Virus record (IMG/VR): IMGVR_UViG_3300017710_000075
Span: 1 to 20,482 of that record
DNA length: 20,482 nucleotides
Origin: a virus
Strand: one strand, 5' to 3'
A program made the translations under genes and the position numbers. Shown piece after piece: positions 16,154 to 20,482 of this stretch; position 1 is the first letter of the stretch; each line of letters starts with the position of its first letter. Below the pieces are notes generated by a model. It was not told where the DNA came from. It saw nothing but the letters and a program-made list of their open reading frames with translations, and searched no databases.

Positions 16154-16165
16154 TAGCTCGTTTTT
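16142..16165 (+). terminator. weak intrinsic terminator at the end of the structural operon
   Basis: GAGGCT (16142-16147) can pair with AGCTC (16155-16159) with one bulged base, followed by a G and five T. The stem overlaps the distal tail stop codon. A second hairpin, CCATTT (16168-16173) with AAATGG (16180-16185), follows without a T run. Plus- and minus-strand genes converge here, so a terminator is expected. The stem is short, hence low confidence. Confidence 0.4.
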
Positions 16166-16198
16166 GACCATTTTATTATAAATGGCTAACAATATACC

Positions 16199-16408
16199 CT
16201 ATTTTGTTTTGCCCTCTATATAATACTCAGCAAACTGTTTACCATCAGGATTCGATATCATTCTTGTCACAATATTATATCCATCTGATCTAAGGTTATT
16301 TATTCTACTGGCTAACCTAAAACAACCATATTTAGATAATGCTATCATTGGGTTTATTTTCTTACCTTTCAGCAAGTCTTTTAATATTTTCTCATTTTGT
16401 GATTTCAT
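16199..16408 (-). CDS. helix-turn-helix protein (HTH_39-like)
   Basis: A 69-residue protein with the pattern of small phage HTH proteins: MKSQNEKILKDLLKGKKINP followed by MIALSKYGCFRLASRINNLR, then a beta-hairpin wing DGYNIVTRMI and FAEYYI at the end. The helix pair at residues 5-35 and the wing suggest a winged helix that binds DNA and could regulate phage genes. The ATG at 16408 is preferred to a longer start at 16450, because it lies 1 bp past the upstream stop and begins at the family's normal N-terminus. A weak GAGAG precedes it. It is the last gene of the minus-strand operon. Confidence 0.72.
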   Translation of the reverse strand: MKSQNEKILKDLLKGKKINPMIALSKYGCFRLASRINNLRSDGYNIVTRMISNPDGKQFAEYYIEGKTK

Positions 16409-16409
16409 C

Positions 16410-16718
16410 TTAATACTCTCTATTAAATTTTCTGTTATATAAAGTTCCACCTATTTTACTAAGATAGTTATTAAGTTTTTTTATATTATCTTCAAAAATA
16501 ATATTCCTTTTATCTAAATAATCAGAGTCTAAATAATATTCACAATCTATAATTGCTCTCTCAATATTTTCAATATGGTAATTTCTTAATAGTCTTTTAA
16601 GTTTTCTATCATAGTTAGTTTTTTCAATATCTTTTTTATCACAACCATAATCAGTCACAATATCTTTAAATATATTAAAAATTTGTTTTATCTCTCCATC
16701 AGATTTTATTTCACTCAT
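16410..16718 (-). CDS. hypothetical helical protein
   Basis: A 102-residue hydrophilic, mostly helical protein rich in Lys, Asp, Glu, Ile and Asn (IFNIFKDIVTDYGCDKKDIE; YDRKLKRLLRNYHIENIERA). No signal, membrane segment or known motif is seen, so no function is assigned. It overlaps the upstream DUF3310 gene by 8 bp and is followed 1 bp later by the HTH gene. AGAGG lies about 9 bp before the ATG. The context is a compact operon of small regulatory or takeover-type genes. Confidence 0.65.
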   Translation of the reverse strand: MSEIKSDGEIKQIFNIFKDIVTDYGCDKKDIEKTNYDRKLKRLLRNYHIENIERAIIDCEYYLDSDYLDKRNIIFEDNIKKLNNYLSKIGGTLYNRKFNREY

Positions 16719-16941
16719 TCTCGTTTGCCTCTTTTATAAGTTTGTTCAAATACCACCGAGCCTTTTTTAAATCCTCAATGCCATTCTTTGTTTTATACCT
16801 AGAAACATATTTAATTATGTTACCCTCTAGGAAATTCATCTTCTGATCTAAAATAAAATCACTCACCTCAATCCTGCCTTGATTATAGTGATTGGGTTTA
16901 TTAATTAAATCTTCATCATCATCAAATGGGCTATTAGACAT
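16711..16941 (-). CDS. DUF3310 family protein
   Basis: A 76-residue protein matching DUF3310, a small family common in phages, sometimes labelled nucleotide kinase-like on weak evidence. The diagnostic run is INKPNHYNQGRIEVSDFI, then the helix MNFLEGNIIKYVSRYKTKNG and the segment IEDLKKARWYLNKLIKEA. The 15-residue acidic N-terminus (SPFDDDEDL) is variable in the family. A GAGAG ribosome-site-like sequence precedes the ATG. The gene overlaps both neighbours by 8 bp, so translation is coupled. The biochemical role of the family is not settled. Confidence 0.85.
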   Translation of the reverse strand: MSNSPFDDDEDLINKPNHYNQGRIEVSDFILDQKMNFLEGNIIKYVSRYKTKNGIEDLKKARWYLNKLIKEANENE

Positions 16942-17089
16942 TTTTTCTCTCTTTTAATCTTGTATAGTAATCAGCTACATCAGAATCAGACTGGTAATCT
17001 TTCTCGTTGTAGTTTTCTTTTGGTAGTTTCCCACCTTTGTATAAGATACATCTGTTCCTGCACTCGTTTATAATTTTATCAAAATCCAT
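16934..17089 (-). CDS. small hypothetical protein, first gene of the minus operon
   Basis: A 51-residue protein (MDFDKIINECRNRCILYKGG at its start, ending YYTRLKERKNV). It is charged and has two Cys near the N-terminus (Cys10, Cys14). It has a very good ribosome site, AAAGGAG 7 bp upstream of ATG, and starts about 27 nt after the predicted transcription start from the 17123-17151 promoter. Its stop overlaps the DUF3310 start by 8 bp. No family is recognised. The strong ribosome site and overlap make it a real gene despite its size. Confidence 0.68.
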   Translation of the reverse strand: MDFDKIINECRNRCILYKGGKLPKENYNEKDYQSDSDVADYYTRLKERKNV

Positions 17090-17109
17090 AATTTTGCTCC
17101 TTTATAATA

Positions 17110-17150
17110 ATTTTTTTTATTAACATTACACCATAATGGGTTATAGGTCA
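17110..17150 (+). repeat. imperfect direct repeat, copy 1
   Basis: About 40 bp similar in the same orientation to 18301-18340: A, eight T, ATT, then [G/A]ACATT..ACC and ATAATG, and then TAGG.CA. Over the first 29 positions there are three substitutions and one missing C. It overlaps the palindrome and the minus-strand promoter. Together the copies bracket the 17151-18300 cassette. Confidence 0.6.
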
Positions 17151-17151
17151 A
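17123..17151 (-). promoter_or_regulatory. promoter for the small minus-strand operon
   Basis: Read on the minus strand, TTGACC (17151-17146) and TAATGT (17128-17123) are 17 bp apart. The -35 matches 5 of 6 consensus positions; the -10 is weaker. The spacer holds ACCCATTATG, starting 4 nt after the -35, the same element and offset as in the candidates at 18226-18254 and 18311-18339. The start would be near 17116, giving a 27-nt leader to the ATG at 17089. Confidence 0.55.
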
Positions 17152-17161
17152 ACCCATTATG
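17132..17161. repeat. 11-bp perfect palindrome, operator-like
   Basis: CATAATGGGTT (17132-17142) and AACCCATTATG (17151-17161) are exact inverted copies separated by 8 bp. One half lies in the spacer of the minus-strand promoter and the other just upstream of its -35, a placement typical of a dimeric repressor operator. No T run follows on either strand (a T run precedes it on plus), so it is unlikely to be a terminator. Confidence 0.75.
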
Positions 17162-17171
17162 TGTATTTATT

Positions 17172-17188
17172 GATTTGGTTGGTGATTT
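17172..17188 (+). repeat. 17-bp inverted repeat, copy 1 (downstream of the HxxxH gene)
   Basis: A 17-bp sequence (GATTTGGTTGGTGATTT) that recurs perfectly inverted at 18046-18062. It lies 4 bp past the stop codon (on the minus strand) of the gene at 17193-18029. The copies bracket that gene exactly, as terminal repeats of a cassette or as a potential 5'-3' RNA pairing. Confidence 0.8.
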
Positions 17189-17192
17189 GATT

Positions 17193-18029
17193 TTATTTAT
17201 TTACACTATATAAAAGTATTTCTTCATATAATGATTTCCAAGAATAGTGTTCGTGTTCTGCACTACACCATTCCATGTCGTTGTCATAATCCCAATCTTT
17301 ATCGTTTACTTGAAGTATTTTACATGGAAAAAACTTATTCGTATCTTCCATTTCATAAAATGGTTGTAAACTAATCTCAGGATTAAGTTCAAGCAACCTT
17401 TCAGCTTTCTGTTTATAAGATTCTATCTTATATCCTTTGGCTTTAGGTTTAGCAACAATGCCATTGGCAACTTTCTTCTTGTAGTATTTTAATTGTTTAG
17501 AATACTTCTTGATGAAAGTATTTGCCTTTTTGATTTTCTTTTCCCAAGAAATTATATTTTTCTCAAGTCTGTCAATCATCAAAGCATCTTTGTTGACTTC
17601 AACTTTTGTTTTGGTCGCCTTTATCAAAGCACCCAAGTGCCACTTATGTTTATAAGCATATTCAACAAATCTTTTTTCCATTCTAAATGAATTAAGATTA
17701 TGTATCTTAGCATCTGAGCCATACTTACGATACTCAATCCAATGACAAGACTTGTGGATAATATCTTCCCAAGTAGTTTGAGAATTTATTTTCCAAGTTC
17801 TTGATCTGCACCAAGTATGTCTATTACCTGATGTGGTTTTGAACTCGTAATGTTTTGGTAAAGGCTTATTCATCTCTAAACGATAGAGTCTTTTGATAAC
17901 TGAAATACATTCTTTGAATGTTGGTTTCTTGTTATCATTTTCATCTTTCATTTTTTGATGAATAGGATTAATAAATTGATCGTAGTCCTCTCGGTCTACT
18001 TTTTTATTTATGATTTTTTGTATTTGCAT
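17193..18029 (-). CDS. phage protein with HxxxH metal-binding-type motif
   Basis: A 278-residue protein of unknown function. Residues about 60-150 contain the pattern TSGNRHTWCRSRTWKINSQ, then TTWEDIIHKSCHWIEYRKYG with HxxxH (HKSCH), a further His (KIHNLNSFRMEK) and the segment FVEYAYKHKWHLGALIK. This resembles phage/plasmid proteins with a GWxxLVHxLSH-type motif, suggesting a metal-binding, perhaps hydrolase-like fold, but the catalytic Glu of HExxH is absent. Residues about 160-205 are a Lys-rich coiled coil; the C-terminus is acidic and aromatic (DKDWDYDNDMEWCSAEHEHY). The ATG at 18029 is chosen over an upstream in-frame codon at 18059 because GGAG precedes it by 6 nt. It has its own promoter and structured leader. 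Confidence 0.55.
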   Translation of the reverse strand: MQIQKIINKKVDREDYDQFINPIHQKMKDENDNKKPTFKECISVIKRLYRLEMNKPLPKHYEFKTTSGNRHTWCRSRTWKINSQTTWEDIIHKSCHWIEYRKYGSDAKIHNLNSFRMEKRFVEYAYKHKWHLGALIKATKTKVEVNKDALMIDRLEKNIISWEKKIKKANTFIKKYSKQLKYYKKKVANGIVAKPKAKGYKIESYKQKAERLLELNPEISLQPFYEMEDTNKFFPCKILQVNDKDWDYDNDMEWCSAEHEHYSWKSLYEEILLYSVNK

Positions 18030-18219
18030 TTTTGCTCCTAGTAAAAAATCACCAACCAAATCTTTAAAGCAGTATCCATAGCCATTTATGGACTTACTTT
18101 AAATAGTGTTGGACTATGGAATCTTTTAGCCTTGTAGGTCGCTACTCCTCACCAGTTGCTATCAGGCATATGTTCTAACTCCCAACGACTTTTTATAGAG
18201 TATCTTTTTCTCACTCTTA
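18030..18219 (-). ncRNA. structured 5' leader RNA, riboswitch-like candidate
   Basis: From the predicted start near 18219 to the ATG at 18029 lie about 190 nt of untranslated RNA on the minus strand. Stems visible (plus coordinates) are 18197-18201/18213-18217; a closing stem 18105-18112/18182-18190 with one bulge that encloses hairpins 18134-18137/18142-18145 and 18154-18157/18177-18180 (a three-way junction); and a compound hairpin 18063-18069/18097-18103 with inner 18075-18080/18087-18092. CTATGGA at 18075-18081 (read on minus) can pair instead with TCCATAG at 18114-18120, so alternative folds exist. The ribosome site follows 20-30 nt later. No known class was recognised. Confidence 0.5.
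18046..18062 (-). repeat. 17-bp inverted repeat, copy 2 (in the leader, upstream of the HxxxH gene)
   Basis: An exact inverted copy of 17172-17188, ending about 17 nt upstream of the start codon at 18029 and close to the ribosome site. In the RNA it could pair with its partner in the 3' untranslated region. It also carries GGTTGG, which could compete for CCAAC in the leader stem at 18105-18112. Confidence 0.8.
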
Positions 18220-18225
18220 TATATA

Positions 18226-18254
18226 AGTATATACGATATGGGTAACATTAGCAA
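18226..18254 (-). promoter_or_regulatory. strong minus-strand promoter of the leader/HxxxH gene
   Basis: Read on minus, TTGCTA (18254-18249) and TATACT (18231-18226) are 17 bp apart, with -10 at 5 of 6 and -35 at 4 of 6. The spacer holds ACCCATATCG, beginning 5 nt after the -35, related to ACCCATTATG and ACCCATAATG of the other two candidates. A hairpin of ACAT-AGCAAA with TTTGCTATGT lies at 18246-18270, overlapping and just upstream of the -35. Confidence 0.6.
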
Positions 18255-18300
18255 ATTTATTTTGCTATGTAAGTTATTGATTTATAAAGGAATTTAAATT

Positions 18301-18340
18301 ATTTTTTTTATTGACATTGTACCCATAATGTGCTAGGACA
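18301..18340 (+). repeat. imperfect direct repeat, copy 2
   Basis: The second copy of the 40-bp element described at 17110-17150, in the same orientation, containing TTGACA and ACCCATAATG. In copy 1 the corresponding hexamer is TTAACA. It lies just before the plus-strand terminator hairpin and the lysis genes. Confidence 0.6.
18311..18339 (+). promoter_or_regulatory. plus-strand promoter-like site before the lysis genes
   Basis: A consensus TTGACA (18311-18316) is followed after 17 bp by TAGGAC (18334-18339), a poor -10. The spacer holds ACCCATAATG, 4 nt after the -35. A start near 18346 would be only a few bases before the terminator hairpin at 18353. The strong -35 with weak -10 suggests that an activator may be needed (inference). 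Confidence 0.42.
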
Positions 18341-18352
18341 TCATACAAAAGC

Positions 18353-18380
18353 AGAGTTATAACAATGTGGCTCTTTTTTT
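18353..18380 (+). terminator. intrinsic terminator or attenuator before the lysis genes
   Basis: A 9-bp stem (18353-18361 with 18366-18374, four G-U pairs) closes an ACAA loop and is followed by T to 18380. Sequence and layout closely match the terminator at 186-217. No plus-strand gene precedes it for more than 2 kb, so it can only act on transcripts starting at or upstream of the 18311 site, making attenuation or antitermination control of the lysis genes possible. Confidence 0.7.
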
Positions 18381-18408
18381 ATGCCTGTAAATCAGATAGA
18401 CTTTCTAT

Positions 18409-18588
18409 ATGAAAGTAACAAATGAAATATTAATGCGTGAGATTATTGGTCTTAAAAAATCAGTCGATCTAAATACAAAAGATATCGTTGAGCTAAAACA
18501 AATAGTAGCTCAAGGTAGAGGCGTATTCAAGACATTAGCATTTCTTGGAACTGTTGGTATAGCATTTTTAACATGGTGGAATTCATGA
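18409..18588 (+). CDS. small holin-accessory-like membrane protein (XhlA-type)
   Basis: A 59-residue protein with an N-terminal coiled coil (residues 1-35, LMREIIGLKKSVDLNTKDIV then ELKQIVAQG) and a single C-terminal membrane helix (about 41-57, TLAFLGTVGIAFLTWW). This layout is that of XhlA/hemolysin-type phage lysis proteins, which sit next to holins. The ATG at 18409 is the first good start, without a clear Shine-Dalgarno. Its stop overlaps the next start in ATGA. Function is by layout only, with low sequence specificity. Confidence 0.62.
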   Translation: MKVTNEILMREIIGLKKSVDLNTKDIVELKQIVAQGRGVFKTLAFLGTVGIAFLTWWNS

Positions 18589-19016
18589 GTTTTGAAATTT
18601 TAAATCTTTTAGGTAGTTCATTGCTGGGTGGCATAATGCAGATCATGGGTGCTAGAGCCAATGCTCAACAAGAACAACAGAAGATGTTAATGCAAAGAGC
18701 AGACTTTGTAGAAAAATCTAGAGATAAGATTAGACAGATGGGAAATCCAAACTTCTTTAGCATGACAAGGCGTATCATTGCCTTGACCTGCATATTCTCA
18801 ATTATATTATTGCCAATGTTAGCTGGTTTATTCCAAGTACCAATATATATTCAAACAGAAGTTACTACTGGTTCAGATTGGTTTTTGTTTAGCACAGAAA
18901 CTACAAACACTGTATGGAAAGAAGTACATGGTATGCCATTCTTAGAAATGCACAAAAATGTCGTGATATCAATTATCGGTTTATATATGGGAAGTTCGAT
19001 TTCCAAGAATTCATAG
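18585..19016 (+). CDS. 3TM-type holin-like protein
   Basis: A 143-residue membrane protein with hydrophobic segments near residues 4-24 (ILNLLGSSLLGGIMQIMG), 62-82 (IIALTCIFSIILLPMLAGLF) and 124-140 (VVISIIGLYMGSSI). A charged helix rich in Gln, Lys and Arg (26-55) lies between the first two. The pattern fits the three-transmembrane holin family known from gene transfer agents and marine phages, which permeabilises the inner membrane at lysis. The ATG at 18585 overlaps the previous stop (ATGA), so the longer in-frame start at 18573 is rejected. Confidence 0.68.
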   Translation: MSFEILNLLGSSLLGGIMQIMGARANAQQEQQKMLMQRADFVEKSRDKIRQMGNPNFFSMTRRIIALTCIFSIILLPMLAGLFQVPIYIQTEVTTGSDWFLFSTETTNTVWKEVHGMPFLEMHKNVVISIIGLYMGSSISKNS

Positions 19017-19024
19017 GAGCTTAT

Positions 19025-19636
19025 ATGGATTGGAAATTTATTTTAAAAGGCATGGGAATAATTTTAATTATGTGCCTATTGTTATCTATAGAGGCTAGAG
19101 CAGACACGACTTCAAGTGGCGCTACTGATCTGAACCAAACTAATCAAAGTGGCACGAATACTAGTATAAGTGGTGGCTACAGTCAGGAAGAAACAACGAC
19201 CTATCAATCAGGTAGTTCCAGCAACAGTACCACCACAAATACTACAAACGCACAAACAAAAACTGCTGTTAACTCAGCTATTGCTCCATCAATGTCTAGT
19301 TATGGGCAGGATAGTTGTTTAATTCCAATCACAGGCTCAACCAGTACAATATCTTTAGGCATTGCTATTGGAACTTATGTTGAGGATAAAGAATGTTCTG
19401 TTAGAAAAACAGCAAAACTTTTAAAACAAATGGGTTTATCCATAGCCAGTATTGCCTTGCTCTGTGAAGAAATGCCTATGGTGAGAAATGCGCTAAGGGT
19501 GAGTGGAACGCCTTGTCCACTTTTGCATGAGGGGAAAAGTTATATTGGTGAAGAGGCTATGAAGATATTAAACATGAAAGAAAAAAATAAAACAAAGGTC
19601 GATAGCAAACCATCAATGACTTGGAATAAAAAATGA
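19025..19636 (+). CDS. exported four-cysteine protein, unknown function
   Basis: A 203-residue protein with a clear signal peptide (hydrophobic GIILIMCLLLSI, probable cleavage after ARA near residue 26). The mature N-terminal part (27-95) is a low-complexity Ser/Thr/Asn/Gly linker. Residues 98-170 carry four cysteines: DSCLIPITG, KECSVRKTAKLL, LLCEEMP and GTPCPLL, with a hydrophobic helix (LSIASIALLC) between. This pattern recurs in hypothetical proteins of marine phage lysis-region clusters; no function is known to me. AGGAG lies 5 bp upstream of ATG at 19025. The gene follows the holin-like gene by 8 bp. Confidence 0.65.
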   Translation: MDWKFILKGMGIILIMCLLLSIEARADTTSSGATDLNQTNQSGTNTSISGGYSQEETTTYQSGSSSNSTTTNTTNAQTKTAVNSAIAPSMSSYGQDSCLIPITGSTSTISLGIAIGTYVEDKECSVRKTAKLLKQMGLSIASIALLCEEMPMVRNALRVSGTPCPLLHEGKSYIGEEAMKILNMKEKNKTKVDSKPSMTWNKK

Positions 19637-19824
19637 TTAAGTTCTGTGTAGAATTGCCCAGTAAACTTTATAGAAATGCACGAGAGATCAAATCTGCAAC
19701 ATTGATTTTAATGATAATTGCAGTTTTTACCTTAAATGCTTGTTCAAGGCACTCAATTACTTTAGGCGATATGATTGTTCATGGTAGCAATGAGCAAGAA
19801 ATATACGCACCTGAAAGAAAATGA
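19633..19824 (+). CDS. small lipoprotein, spanin-like candidate
   Basis: A 63-residue protein with a hydrophobic segment (TLILMIIAVFTL) ending in NAC at residues 35-37, a lipobox-like site with an unusual Asn at -2. The mature part would be only 27 residues (SRHSITLGDMIVHGSNEQEI and a short tail). Length and position after holin-like genes suggest an outer-membrane (Rz1-type) spanin, but it lacks the usual proline-rich tail and a partner Rz is not evident. The start overlaps the previous stop (ATGA). A start at an internal Met is possible. Confidence 0.5.
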   Translation: MIKFCVELPSKLYRNAREIKSATLILMIIAVFTLNACSRHSITLGDMIVHGSNEQEIYAPERK

Positions 19825-20482
19825 AATATTTGATACCTTTATTATTTCCTATAACTTTGTTAGCAGAAACTACTAATAATTTATTACCTCAACAGTTTTT
19901 TAACAATGGTCAAGAACACAATGGTTGGACTTGCACAGACCCATCTCATAATCATGGAAACAGCATTGTAGCTGGTGTTCATGGTGATTTTATAGAAAAC
20001 ACTATCACGCTGGGTGATACACTTAATCAATCGCAAATGAATGGTGGTTGGACATCTACATTGGGCGCTGATATGTGGGGTTGGAATCAATACGACCAAC
20101 AAATAGAGATGATTCAAACTATAACTGATTCAAGTGGTTCAGTTACTACTCAGAAAAGAGATGTATTTATATCAGGTTGTAATGGATATAATTGTGGCGG
20201 TTATGAAACTTATACTGATAGCTACATACAAGGAATTAATAATCAAAATAACTACACCATTAAAGTGAGATTCAACTTTAGTGAATCATCTCAATCTACT
20301 TCTCATAGAGCCATAGATTTAAAAAACCCTACACTAATAGTAGAACACAGTTTACTAAACGCAAATCAAGTACAAGAATTAAATACAATAAACTCAACTT
20401 TTAAAGATACAGTACAAGAAATAGAATTTACGCCTATTGCATCAATAGAAGAAGTTACTTTTGAGCCAATAATACAAACAGA
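19821..20482 (+). CDS. exported beta-rich protein (3' truncated by window end)
   Basis: The open frame begins at ATG 19821, overlapping the previous stop (ATGA), and is still open at the last base (220 residues seen). A short signal peptide (KYLIPLLFPITLLA, cleavage after AE) precedes a mature part starting NNLLPQQFFNNGQEHNGWTC. It is Asn/Gly/Thr-rich, contains WTC, SGC and YNC cysteines, repeated WGWN and GGWTS segments, and a strand-rich FNFSESSQST region. It resembles extracellular beta-sandwich proteins seen with marine phage lysis-region clusters. It is not a recognised enzyme. The C-terminal part (LNTINSTFKDTVQEIEF) is charged. Confidence 0.62.
   Translation, partial: MKYLIPLLFPITLLAETTNNLLPQQFFNNGQEHNGWTCTDPSHNHGNSIVAGVHGDFIENTITLGDTLNQSQMNGGWTSTLGADMWGWNQYDQQIEMIQTITDSSGSVTTQKRDVFISGCNGYNCGGYETYTDSYIQGINNQNNYTIKVRFNFSESSQSTSHRAIDLKNPTLIVEHSLLNANQVQELNTINSTFKDTVQEIEFTPIASIEEVTFEPIIQT

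Noticed and set aside
17111-17170. Palindrome at 17132-17161 as an intrinsic terminator
   Set aside because: On neither strand does a T run follow the stem at the right distance; the T block precedes it on the plus strand.
17172-18062. Insertion sequence with transposase
   Set aside because: The gene between the inverted repeats shows no DDE, HUH or serine recombinase pattern and no target-site duplication is visible, so a standard insertion sequence is not supported.
18105-18190. tRNA or tRNA-like gene
   Set aside because: A closing stem and a GTTCTAAC-like stretch suggest a T arm, but position 57 is not a purine, the T stem does not pair, and no anticodon arm or 3' acceptor fits.
18064-18219. 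Group I intron remnant
   Set aside because: AAGATTCCATAGTCC on the minus strand slightly resembles a conserved intron core element, but the partner segment is missing and no gene continues upstream on that strand for it to interrupt.
18381-18425. 14-residue upstream peptide (MPVNQIDFLYESNK)
   Set aside because: It has no ribosome site and overlaps the start of the next gene, so it is probably a chance reading frame.
19884-20117. Minus-strand open frame at the right end
   Set aside because: It opposes the well-formed signal-peptide protein that starts at 19821 and has no ribosome site.

Overview
The window is one continuous piece of a tailed-phage (siphovirus-type) genome or prophage. It is AT-rich, gene-dense and tightly packed. 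The capsid proteins are HK97-type. Several tail and connector genes resemble those of alphaproteobacterial phages and gene transfer agents: a phiE125-gp8-like connector, a DUF3168 tail terminator, a TP901-1-type tail tube protein, a GTA-gp10-like chaperone and a DUF2163 baseplate protein. Together with the AT-rich codon use and the LamG/SPRY/DUF7483-type adhesion proteins, this suggests a phage of a marine alphaproteobacterium, in the style of uncultured marine phages. The host assignment is inference. No integrase, tRNA, CRISPR array or recognisable insertion sequence was seen.

Layout. 1-162 is the end of an upstream gene, closed by an intrinsic terminator at 186-217. 282-2964 is the capsid block: prohead protease, major capsid protein, probable decoration protein and a small lysine-rich protein. 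2968-10578 is a baseplate, tail-tip and adhesion block: DUF2163 protein, a HlyC-like lysine acyltransferase, a 974-residue J-like tail tip protein and three adhesion/fibre proteins. 10608-12485 holds the head-tail connectors. 12503-16153 holds the tail tube protein, a small unknown protein, a tail assembly chaperone with a -1 frameshift product, the tape measure and a distal tail protein. The order is unusual because the tip/fibre block sits between capsid and connector genes.

16199-18254 is on the minus strand and holds non-structural genes. One cassette (promoter, structured leader of about 190 nt, and a protein with an HxxxH motif) is read from 18254 toward 17193. A second promoter at an 11-bp palindrome serves four small genes, including a DUF3310 protein and an HTH protein. 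From 18311 the plus strand resumes with a promoter-like site, an immediate terminator hairpin and a tightly coupled set of genes: two holin-like membrane proteins, then a signal-peptide protein, a lipoprotein and a second secreted protein that runs off the window.

Most unusual points: (1) a hemolysin-activator-type acyltransferase lies where a tail peptidase is often found; (2) three candidate promoters carry the same ACCCAT-containing element at the same place in the spacer; (3) one gene is bracketed by 17-bp inverted repeats and by longer direct repeats, and has a leader RNA with mutually exclusive pairings; (4) the tail chaperone has a ten-A slippery run followed by a hairpin that contains the zero-frame stop codon.
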